Under the pieces are notes generated by a model. The model ran no database searches. It saw nothing but the letters and a program-made list of their open reading frames with translations, and was not told the origin of the DNA. The position numbers were made by a program, and so were the translations under genes. From positions 41,378,908 through 41,442,907 of the forward strand of contig CALNVZ010002974.1 in NCBI GenBank assembly GCA_940671915.1: a stretch of DNA of 64,000 nt. Direction: 5' to 3'. Within the stretch, counting starts at the first letter, position 1. Every line of letters starts with the position of its first letter. The stretch comes from Paracentrotus lividus. Lineage: Eukaryota; Echinodermata; Echinoidea; Camarodonta; Echinidae. Below, one piece after another: positions 47,201-57,217 of this stretch.

Positions 47201-50200
47201 ATAGGGGGCAACGGCGGACTTGAGGACGTTATCGCCCATCCGATCCACCCTTAACTGAATCCGCCGTATGCCCATTATATTCAGGGTTCATGTTTAATCT
47301 CCTATTAGAGGTATAAGAATAATATATAAACGAAAACATAACCTTATACCATGTTTTACTTACGCTTTCGCCACCTCCGTCTCGTTTGGCCCTTCAATTC
47401 TGACCCACCCCTATATATAAGTGTATATACATGCTTTCAATATAATGATACTAGTGGGGGCGAATCTCAACTTTTTTTCAAACAAGTTGTTCTATAGTAA
47501 AATTCTACGTAGAAATGAAATGACAATTATTTTTGCATACGATGACGTTTACGTCGCTAAAGTGCAAAAAACCAAAATGGCCGCCAATAGCGTATTATGA
47601 CCAATTATCATATCTTTTATACGTATAAACCATTTATTGCGTTTTTATATGTCTTTGGTGTCAGGACCCAACATGATTATCCAACAAGATTAATCCTACC
47701 TAGTTGACTGTTAGTGTAGTTTGTAGTTAGTTCAGTCAATATCGAGCAAAAATCCTCATATCAAAATCATAATTAACACCTATAACCATACTAGTACATT
47801 CGTCATGATAAAATTGTCAGATTTGACTTTTAAACCATTAAAATCCATAAGAACAAAATAAAACGGTTATACCTATAAAGTGTGTGATGAATGGGCAAAA
47901 ACACTATTTTGGTTTTTTTTTGCACTTAGCGACGTCAGACTTCATCGTACACAAAAATCATGTCATTTTTGGATTACATCAATTTACTTATGAAATACTT
48001 GTTGACATAACTTTTCAGAAAAAAGTCATTATTTGGCCAACCCTATGATACATGGAGGAGAGAGAAAGATACGAAAGGGTAACTATTAGATGGAGATCAT
48101 TATTATATACGAACAAAAGGGGGCGGGGCTGAACATGCAACAAATCACAAGTAGATGGCTATTCTTGAGCTTTGTACAGGATTACTGAAAAAAAAGGGCA
48201 AGCTGAAGCCCACCCGCTCCCATGATATTGAAGAAGAAATTTATCGTAAATTCATTTGCCAATTTAATGGAGAGAATAATGACTAAATTCTTTTTCTGTA
48301 CGAATAAAACTAACGCCATTATCTACATAAAGAAAAGCATGATTAAACGTAATTTTGTGCTGTTTTGATAGTGGTTACCTGTAAAATATCAAATTGTTTT
48401 GGCCATTTTGCATGTTAAAGGCTCTTCTAATATATGTGTTTCTCACTTGAGTTGCAATGCGCAGTTGAATATTTTGCCTAGCAATTATCTATATATCAAT
48501 TTTCTTTCTTATTTATCCTTCCCTTGTAGTTCTTTTCTCTGAGTGGGTGTTTGGGCATCATCTCATCACGAAGACAAACAAGTTGTAGTAAGTATTGCAT
48601 CATGCCCTGTAACATAAAAACTTACGATGGATAAAAAATTACGATCGATTTCATCTCTGTATAGCCTCATCATGGACAGGAGCGCCCCAAATTGATGATC
48701 TTAATCCTAACCAGCCCTACCCTAATGTTAATATCCTAATCTAATCCATGACTGTACCTGCACTCCAAATGAGGCTACCGAGAATAAATCAATCGTAATT
48801 TTTTTTATCATCGTCAATCTTTTTTTACAGGCACAAAATATGATATTCTACGAGAGATTGAAAAGTGCTTATAGAGAACTAAAAACTAGCTTTTTTTTAA
48901 TCTCTCATACTGAATTTGCTTCAATACTTCGTTATATTATAATTGAATGATTTCTTATATTATTATCTCGTGATCCGAAATTGAAATTGGGAATTGTGAA
49001 AAGATAGAAAGAAACTTAAACGTCAGGCCGAATATATCATATGGAGGCAATTCTCCCAGACGTCACTCTATTTGTTTTCTTGGGTGCAAACCAAATAAAA
49101 TAGTGAAATAATTATAATAATGATAGTTGCAATTATGTCCTTTATCGCGCCTGACATTTTTGCGTTTTTCTATCATGTCTACATACAAATCTTGTTAAAA
49201 AGTATGGAGCCTACACTGCATTCGTTTCCATGCAAAACCAATTATTAATTGTGACGTAAATATACTACGTATCTTGCCTGCAATTTAGCCACCGTGAAAT
49301 TGCCTGTTGGCGATATTCAGTAAAATCTGATGCTCATTAGCGTCAGTGAGAATCTCACTTTCATCAATCAAAATCTCAAAAGATTATTCACTTACTATTA
49401 GTTCCAATTCATTATGCATTTACAAATTGCAATTCGTATACCCTTACATATTCCTGATTACCTCTGGCACTTGTGTATTGTTAATAGATTGAAGAATATT
49501 AAGCCGTCGATGCTTTTGCTAAGAATATTACTTATTGTTTTGAACGTATTAAATGTGAAAAATTAATGTAAACGAACGGATCCGAGCCCAGCAGGTCTTT
49601 TTTTTATATTCAACAAATACCACCCCCCCAACATGAAGCACCTGCAATTGGACAAACTTAAAAGACCCTGCATTTCAAATCGATTCGAATTTATTCTTAT
49701 CTTTCACATAAATATATCGCAACATAATCATATATCATAATCAGGAGGCTGACCCCACCCCCCCCCCTCTAACCACCTATATTAAAATCCAGGACTGTTC
49801 CCAATGTAAATTTATTTATATTTTTTTAAAGTATGTTTTTTTTCTTCCAAACAATACAACATAACTTCATAAACGTTCATTTAATCATATATACAGAGAT
49901 AATTATTCATAAACAAATCTAAACATATAATAAAAAAAAAAAACAATGGAAGAATATATATAAAAAGAAAAGAGAAACTTATATTAAAATTTTCTTCGCT
50001 CTTTCATTCCCACCCTCCCTCTAGAAATGACCTTCTTGTAATCGATAAAGGTTTTCTACCTATTCTTTGAATATTGTTTGGGCAGTGACCAGATTCTAAT
50101 TAAATTTGTCGAGGGCAATAAAATTGTAATAACTATACAAGGTAATGCACGTTTTGAACTTCGTAAGTTTCTTGTTGTTTGTAAGGTTTTAAGTATCAAA

Positions 50201-52278
50201 CGAGATTTCAACAACGAAAAATACTTCATGGGAATTTGAATTAACCCATATCTTTAACCGCATTAGCGATACCCAAATTCAAATAACAAAATTGCGATCC
50301 TTCAATTAACTGCTCTTTCATAAATCCTAATGTAATTGCAATAGACGGATTTTCATCATACCGTAATTGGTATTAATACACTTTTGATAGATTTATATGT
50401 TAACAGCACCCCCCCCCCTTCCCACTCCCTTAAGAATTGTAGATTTACAGAAATATTTGTCCTTGATAAATAGATCGTGGTACATGACGATGTCGGTTCT
50501 TTATCCATCGTTGCCTTGGTAGCAGGTGCACCTATGTTATGTCGTCTGTGCTGTCCACGATACTTGCCCGATGCTTGAAACTCCAAATCGACATGGAAAT
50601 GCCCAAAGGCGTCATCAATTGCGTACGTATGATGAAAGTAGTACATCATTAGGAACCAGTTAGATTAGACAAATTGAATAATATATTAGACAGATATGAG
50701 CATTTTGTATGTTGAATCACTAATACGCCTCCGATTGGCAACGAAATCGATGGAAAATACTCATAAATTCAATAAACAAAAGTAATCGAGTTAGGAGTAC
50801 ATGAGAGTGCATGCAGGTGTTTTTAACGTTTCACAGATTTACAATACAATTATGCAATCACGTACATTTGGACATTGGTATTATAAAGCGATTCATACAC
50901 TGTCCGTATAAAGGTGAATATTTTTTTGAGCTATAGCGACATGATTTTGCTTGACTTTAATTTCTTGAATATGTTTGTCCCTGCTTTACTTTTTGGGACC
51001 CTGAATATCTTGGACATTCTCCCAACCCTTCACGTGACCTTTTTCCAAAAAATTTTGTCAACCCCTGATGCCCATTTTTTCATTTTTTCTCATTTTGGCC
51101 CCTTTTGTTTCCGCTCTGATCAAGCCCCCTCAGTCCTACCCCCAGGAAAACGCGACTGAGGTGTACTGTTTTATATTTTCTTTAAGTTAAATCTTATATT
51201 TCTCGGGACAGGCTAAGGTCTCTTGTCTTAGGGGAGGGTTGAAGTAAAAAAACGAGATTGTGTGAAATTCGGAATATTTCATTCCATCTTTATGCTGAAA
51301 ACAAAGAATGAAAAAACCACTTAACCCTTAAATATCAATCATTTTCCCTTAAATCTTGTTTAGCCTTTATGACAGCTGTTCAATTTTCATTATTGATAAA
51401 CATTTTATTTTGTTTTATGTTTGTTTGAGATTACAATACAATTTAGGGAAGATAGAAATTTCCATGGTGTAAAATGAATAAAATGAATGTTGAACTCCAA
51501 TCAAAATAAATTTGACCCTCCCCTAGACAAATGAGTCAAGCCTGTAACCATAAATCTAGATAATTTAAAGAACAATAACAAATCTCCACCTCAGACGTGT
51601 TCCTTGGGTAGGACAAGGGCCTTGTGGTCGCGTGAACAAAAAAGGGCCCCAAAAATATAAAAAAATAAAAAATGGCAATCTTCTGGGTGACAAATTTTTT
51701 GAAGAAAAATCCCCGGAAGGGTTGAGGAACGTCCAATATTATACCAGAGATCCAGAAAGTGAAAGCGTGACAAACACATTCAAGAAATTAATAACGAGCA
51801 ACAAATGTCGCTTGAGCCAGAAAAAAATATTCCACCTTTATGACGAACATGTATTTGAGTAACTTTTAGATTTTCATTACAAGGAGAATCGATATTTCTT
51901 TGATGGCCATTGCATTATTGATTTTGAGGGCAGCTATATACTTCAAGCGCTTTGTGACGCAGACCTTCCTATCAAAATAATTCACGTTTATATTATATTA
52001 ACTTCGCTACTTCTTCTATAAATTCTATACTCGATGATATAATTTACCTTTATTGTGATGACAAATATTTGAATAATAATGATAACTGAATGCGCAAAAC
52101 AAGCTTATTTAATTATCAATTTTTCCCCGCACAGTCAAACAAGCTGCCGACATCGCCATGAATGGAACGTTGGCTGCCGTGTTCTTCATTGAGCTCATCG
52201 TCGCAATCATTGGTTCGAGCATCACGTGTAATGGAATATTTTGTAATCAGAGCTTTTAGTGTCACCACGCTTACGACG
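43515..52278 (+). CDS. MS4A/CD20-like four-transmembrane protein, gene B (incomplete model)
   Basis: Seen: exons at 43515-43745, 48530-48587 and 52135-52278 with good GT/AG borders, encoding the MS4A N-terminus/TM1, TM2 and TM4. Phases of the first two agree; exon 2 leaves one nucleotide and the TM4 exon opens with two, so a missing TM3 exon must be phase 1 at both ends, unlike gene A. The only TM3 candidate (50474-50600) has frame problems. In the TM4 exon the frame stops at 52257-52259, 19 nt before a strong donor. Known: family of tetraspan membrane proteins. Inferred: a paralogue of gene A, divergently transcribed; either a tail-less protein, an assembly-error victim, or a decaying copy. 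Confidence 0.65.
44237..44270. repeat. (TTG)n microsatellite in gene B intron 1
   Basis: Seven or so ttg units followed by a gatgttg variant. Confidence 0.85.
44640..45330 (-). pseudogene. Tc1-type DDE transposase remnant, left half
   Basis: Read on the minus strand across several frameshifts: HVNKPAEFKNSV (~45190), PTVKHRG plus SCMAAS (~45060-45010), FTVQHNNDPKYTANHSK (the second catalytic Asp region, ~44905), and finally QDTLQRTWNGIGREM with VDSMPRRLMTVL (~44770-44670). Frameshifts and stops make it inactive. Confidence 0.8.
45420..45780 (+). pseudogene. Tc1-type transposase remnant, right half
   Basis: QQDPKHSSNHIKALF at ~45500-45548 (second catalytic Asp region), a stop, a decayed middle, then LQQLQDTLQRTWNGIGHEM and LMTALEAKEGP at ~45655-45775. 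Same protein region as the left-half remnant but on the opposite strand. Inactive. Confidence 0.8.
46019..47462. other. Gene B intron 1, no gene
   Basis: It contains a poly-C tract and 'gatccgccaatgc' word at 46769-46805, another member of the GGCGGATC-type boundary words. The frame at 46797-47189 on the minus strand is open for 130 codons but resembles nothing I know and has no splice or start support. Confidence 0.35.
47463..48030. mobile_element. ~570-bp foldback element
   Basis: Arms of ~120 bp (47463-47580 and ~47905-48030) mirror each other: gaaatgacaattatttttgc, atacgatgacgtttacgtcg and gtgcaaaaaaccaaaatgg on the left appear reversed on the right as gacatgattttt.., gatgaagtctgacgtcgc.. 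and gtgcaaaaaaaaaccaaaat. No ORF. It ends 0.5 kb before gene B exon 2. Confidence 0.7.
48530..48587 (+). CDS. Gene B exon 2: TM2 (19 residues plus one nucleotide)
   Basis: A pyrimidine-rich acceptor (ccttcccttgtag) and strong donor (gtaagt) enclose 58 nt reading FFSLSGCLGIISSRRQTSC. S-G-x-L-G-I-x-S-x-R-R-x-T/S is the MS4A TM2 signature and aligns with gene A exon 2 without gaps. One nucleotide is left over, so intron 2 is phase 1 here against phase 0 in gene A. Confidence 0.85.
48588..50894. other. Gene B intron region
   Basis: AT-rich sequence in which a TM3 exon was expected; only the doubtful 50474-50600 candidate was found. C runs occur at 49622, 49758 and 50408. Confidence 0.4.
50474..50600 (+). 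pseudogene. Possible TM3 exon of gene B, frame disrupted (doubtful)
   Basis: In the expected interval, after an AG at 50473, one frame reads WYMTMSVL (compare AYITMSIL in gene A) and a shifted frame then reads SIVALVAGAPM. A two-base excess or one-base loss would be needed to join them, and the phase does not fit exon 2. The opposite strand has an open 97-codon frame over the same bases, so this may instead be an unrelated exon or chance. Confidence 0.25.
50895..51855. mobile_element. ~960-bp foldback element (ACACTGTCCGT family)
   Basis: Left: atacactgtccgtataaagg, gctatagcgacat, tttcttgaatatgtttgtcc, then ctaccccca, cgactgaggtg, cttaggggagggttgaagt. Right half reads the same landmarks in mirror order: caagaaattaataa, cgtccaa, aaattttttgaag, cagacgtg, gaccctcccctag. 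Arms ~350-400 bp. No ORF. It lies in the gene B intron before the TM4 exon. Confidence 0.75.
52135..52278 (+). CDS. Gene B TM4 exon with early stop
   Basis: Acceptor ttttccccgcacag, donor gtaagt. The frame gives KQAADIAMNGTLAAVFFIEL then IVAIIGSSITCNGIFCNQSF and a stop at 52257. I-E-L/M-x-V-A-I-I-G-S matches gene A's TM4 exon. Skipping one T of the tttt run at 52254-52257 would carry the frame to the donor in phase 0 with a V/T-rich sequence, as in gene A. The stop may therefore be real (short tail) or a one-base homopolymer error. Confidence 0.75.
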
Positions 52279-54899
52279 GTAAGTGATCATAATCAACGTG
52301 ACGTGTTAGACATCAGTCAGATGATAAAGACTGCTAAAGAATTAAGGGGACTTGTCGCCCCCTTACAGAAATAGACTACACCACTAGAGATAGACTACTG
52401 ATGTACTGTAGACTGTAAAATTCATGCAGGGTGTCTGTGAATTTAGCGGATGATCATATATGTCCTATGGGCATTGTGTGTAAATGTACGAACCTAAAGG
52501 GACACTATGCCCAGCCCCCCCCCCCCCAAAAAAAAAAAAAAAAAAAAAAAATGATATAAATATAATAATTAAAGTTGTTCAGACTACACCACTTGAAATT
52601 GGGTCAGAACTAGACATTTGAAAAAATGTCCTCAATGTAGACTCACACGGCACATTTTTAATTTCCTAAAGTTACCAACCATCATTGTCTTATTTTCTCA
52701 TTTTCTATTTTTTTTTTTTTTTTTTTTTTAATAATTCTTTTCCCCTCCTACATAGACGAGTATGAATAACGGCAAATGCGACACTACCACAAAACTCACA
52801 GGAGACTGTGTAGACGTACGTGGAGTCAACGCTGCTGTTCATCAGCGATAATAGATTTGAACTTGAAGGCATAATTGGATGGTGACCCCATTTTCTGATA
52901 TGACTTGGACGCTCTGCTTCAATCTGCTGAAAAAGACATTCAGTCGTCAAAGGTCAAGACACTATACCAGTTTCTCATGCAAGGAGTTACGCAATTTTTA
53001 ACCGTAGATTTGTTCTGGCTTTTTTACAAACAAAAAGAAAATATACATACGACCCGAGCCCCAGTGACGTATCCCAGCGAAAAAGGCGTAAGAGGCATGT
53101 AAACCATTTTTGTATGCGTGTGTTTCAGATAATATCTACTAAAAAATTGCCATTTGCGCCCCTCTATTTTCAAATTTGCCTTTTGTGCCAATTCTATTTC
53201 TAGATCCGCGACTAGCTCTTATCTTATCTTATCAAACCAAGAGTAGATATCTCTGAGTAAATCTCAAAAGCATGTTCGACGTTTATTATGGCACATTCTA
53301 TCACCAGGCGCTGATGTAAATCTCTGTAGCGCATCTATCGTGTCTTAGCGACTGGATTTTTGTCACGTGAATGGTGTGTCACGCAGACGCGGTGCAATTG
53401 AAGAGAACGCGGATGATGATTTAGATGATCACGTGATGGAGACAAGATTGCAGAATGCTAGCACGCTGCTGACACATATCAGAGAAGGAAGGAGAGAGAG
53501 AGAGAAAGAGAGAGGAGATGATGAGATGGAGGAGGGGTGCAAGGCGTTATCCAATAACATTCATCAGAGCAGAAGGCATCGCTCGCTATACTTTATTCTA
53601 CTAAATTTTGAACATGTCAGAACCTACTTTTACGATCATTCTGTAATGTTCGACTACGAAGAGGGTTTACCTATCAGTATGATATTGTGTTTTCCATAAA
53701 GGAATGTGTAAATCAGAAGAAAAAAATAAATTTTACGGATAATGTGCAATTCAATCTGATTGCAAAAATCGTTCTTTGATTAGATAGCCTTTCTGTGAAA
53801 TATAGGACAAGAAAATCACGAGGAAAAAAAAAAAAAAAAAAAAAAACGGATAAAGATACGAAGAATAAATCTGGCATTTTTTTTATTATTTTATCTTCTT
53901 TATAAATGTTTTTATTGATTTTTGTTTTCTTTTTGTTTTAAATCTGTGCTTATCTTAAATAAAAAAATATATATTATGTCGTTTGTTGGATATGTAATTT
54001 GTTAACTTGAAATTATTTGATTCTCATTGTGAGGATAAAATTTTAAAGTATCTTTCAAATATGCATGTCGGGAATTGATATTTTTACCGATTATTCTAAT
54101 CTGTTGAGTCATGTGATCCTAAAAGCATTTTATTTTTCACGAAAGGAGACAAACTTCGAAAGACATGCATATACAAATGTTTTTAGCATTTCTCTCTAAA
54201 CGCACGATTTCGCATATATTACACAAAAAAGTATGTTAATCAATACACGCCTTCTTCACAAAAATTAATCAGCATGGTCCGGAAGAAACAAGATTTACAA
54301 TTTGTGCATTATGTCTAACATCTGATCCAGCTGACCCGAATATTATTTTGGATCATCAATACATTACATCAAATAAAAAAATATTTTACTCCCCCCCCCC
54401 CCAAAAAAAAAAAAAAAAAAAAGGGATAATTATGCTAATCGGTGGCGGATCCAGATTTCATTGGAGGGAGGAAGGGGGCAAAATTGGAATGTAAGATTTT
54501 GGTACACCCAATTTCTTTTCCGTCACACCGAGCGAGCAAAAGGTACATACATTTTTTTTGAGTCACGCTGGCCGAGACTAGGTGGGGGTACCATATTATT
54601 ATTTTCTTTGCTATCGCCCTTCAAGAAGTTCATCATATATAGTATCAGCCAAAGGGTAGATTCATTTGGGGTTAGTAGTCCATCCACAAATTTCCTCTTT
54701 TTTTCTCTCTCTCCTTTTTTTTCCTTCTTTTTCTTTCTTTTTCTTTTCTTTTTTTTGCGGGGAGGGGGGGGTGCTCGACCCCCTGTATCCTCGTCTGGCT
54801 CATGTTTAAATGTAAGTTTCATTCGATTATTGAATGAAAAGTAATAACTAAAAAGTTGTCTTCTTACTAAAATGTTCGTTGTAAATTTGTCATATTTCA
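52279..54899. other. Downstream of gene B TM4 exon; no further exon identified
   Basis: Poly-C/poly-A (52508-52548), poly-T (52711-52730), poly-A (53825-53846) and poly-C/A (54391-54421) tracts, and a ggcggatcca word (54443). Any tail exons of gene B should lie here or beyond, but I could not pick one. The frame at 53367-53699 is GA-microsatellite driven in its middle. Confidence 0.4.
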
Positions 54900-55390
54900 T
54901 TTTGCTCCGGCAACATCATTTTGCTCTTTCCCAGTTTCGTCAATGTCCCTTTCCCAAATTTTGCACCACAGAGTCGGCCTCAAATTTGACCCTTAACTTT
55001 TCCCGGGCTCAACTGGGAAACAAAACAAAACATAAAATATGTTCGGCCATCCCTTGCCAATTTTTTGCCATTTCCCCTTTGAGGACTTTTTTTTTTTTTT
55101 TTTTTTTTTGCCCAGGAACCGAGGACCAGTGATGCCTACCTCCAGGAAACCAGTTTGAGGTACAATGATGTAGAATTGTGAATAGACTATTGCCTAGGGG
55201 AAGGGCTGAAGTAAAAAGCTTGATTGGTGATCGGGGTAAAAGTGGGATATTCTATTTCGCTATTATATAATGACAAAAGAAATCAAAGACAACCTTAAAA
55301 CCAATGATATTCATGACCATTTTTGTTTCAGCCCTTTATAAATTTATATTTGACTGATTCAATTTGGGGAAGACAAAACAAATATTCATC
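54900..55390. repeat. Half copy of the ACACTGTCCGT foldback family
   Basis: Shares with 50990-51450, in order: tttcccaa..., a T/C-rich run, cctacc(t/c)ccaggaaa, tgaggt, (c)taggggaagggctgaagtaaaaa, gatattc(ta)tt, gggaagaca. The outer tip and the mirrored half were not found. Confidence 0.55.
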
Positions 55391-56275
55391 GATTGAAAAT
55401 TGAAATTAAATCTATTTTTTTAAACCCCAGTTGTAATAAAATTTTGTCCTTCGCTATAATTATACACAGTTATTAGACCTATAAACATGAACCCACCAGA
55501 ACAATGTGCCATTCATATCGAAGCAGGTGTTAACCTTTACTTCTACTAGGTGGATCCAGGCTCATGCTAAAATCGGAAAATTTCGGTGGCGCCCCTTTTT
55601 CAAATCCTGCATCCGCCACTGGGGAGCACTTCCACTTGTAATGGCAGACATAATTACCGGTTCATGAAAGTGAACAAGTCGAGGTCAATCTTAATGATGC
55701 ATTGTTTGCTAATGAGTATGTGCATGACATTATGTTAAGCATCATCATCATTGATGTAATATAATCTCTGTAAGGATATTGGGCAGAAACTCTTTGGTAT
55801 CATGGATGCCTTCGAAGGGGAGTAAGAATCAGAGTGTAAAAAAGAGCAGGCACGAATTATAGCGCAAAATGATAAACTTCAAAAAATATAAATATAATGA
55901 TGCCGATTGCCTTGTGTCACATTCATCCATTATAGTCTCCACATTCATGATGTTAATAAAATTTTCTGTTATTTATATTTATGGTTTCATAATGGAACAT
56001 TGCAAACGGTAGGCCTCTTTGCACTTGTAAAGAAATAACATTTAGTAAAATAATAATAATTTATGTAAAAACATAATCGTTGATTTGTAGAAATGTAATA
56101 TTATTGAAACTGAAATAAATAAATTCAAAGGAAATCTGTTTTGCATGGTCGTCTTTTGAAACTTTTATATAAAAATTATAGGTATAGTACTTAGGCCTAT
56201 ATACACATGTTGTATGCCTGTATGCGTATACAGTCTAATCGTAATTAATTGCAAATAGAAACTGCCTGTGAAATT

Positions 56276-56368
56276 GGTGTGTGTGTGTGTGTTGAGTTGT
56301 GTGTTGGTGTGGTGTGTGTGTGTGTGTTGTGTGATGTTGTGTGTGTGTGTGCGTGTGTGTGCGTGCAG
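56276..56368. repeat. (GT)n microsatellite
   Basis: About 90 bp of gt units with interruptions. Frames on both strands across it are artefacts. Confidence 0.9.
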
Positions 56369-56854
56369 AAACCTTTTTTTCCTGGGGGGGGGTATATAGG
56401 CCCACAGTTTCCTCTGCGAAGAGGTGCAATGTGATTTAATGATAAAGTTCGTGTTTGATTTAGGCCTGCAGAATGCGTCTGACACAAGAAGCAGCACAGT
56501 TTTCCTTAGATGAGGGCGTGGGGGGGGGAGGGGAAGGGCGGGACTGCCTCCTCCCCATGATACCAACAATTTAGAAAATGTGGAGTAGGCAATTTTGGAA
56601 CATTTGCGAAAAAAAAAAAGCAAAAATTAAGCAAAATTAATGTAACTTGAGTTTAGAAAGATGTTACAAATTTTATTATAATGAAAAGGCGACCCGAGTG
56701 ACCCTTACGGATAAAATTTTAATGAACCCCAGCATGACCTTTAAAGTCCCCAACCGGACCGAGAAATGAAAATCCAAATTACATATAAAACGAAAGCTAA
56801 TAATTTTCATAATACAACATTCCAATTTAAGCATTTTTATTGTCCATCTAGAAA

Positions 56855-57217
56855 GTATTTCATTAAAAGGTGATCGAACCTCAACCAGGCCATCCCTCCC
56901 AAATACTCGAAAAAGTACCCATATTTTAATGGCGCGGCTGATGACGTCAAAACATGTTAACGGAATGCTACATGCTAAATGCTGAATGAATTTGCCCTTT
57001 CATTTCATAACAATAGAATTCTAGCACGCATGGGGTCTATTGTTCTGACATAGCAATACAACGTGTTCTAAAGGCGAAACCCAATCATGCCTGGCTGTAG
57101 CATTCCCTTAACATTTTTGACGTCATCAACCGCGCCATTAAAATAGGGTAACTTTTAGATATTTGGGAGGGATGGCCTGGTAGCCCTGGTTGAGGTTCGA
57201 TCACCTTTTTATGAATA
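56855..57217. mobile_element. ~363-bp foldback MITE-like element
   Basis: Arms 56855-56975 and 57100-57217 are inverted: aaaggtgatcgaacctcaac, ggccatccctcccaaata, ttaatggcgcggctgatgac, then gtcaaaacatgtt and ggaatgctaca, with a short insertion in the right arm. The arms look well preserved compared with other foldbacks here. No ORF. Confidence 0.75.

Noticed and set aside
53367..53699. 110-codon plus-strand frame as gene B tail exon
   Set aside because: Its middle is a GA microsatellite and no acceptor in a phase consistent with the TM4 exon was found.
56165..56623. 152-codon His/Thr-rich frame
   Set aside because: Driven by the (GT)n microsatellite read on the minus strand.
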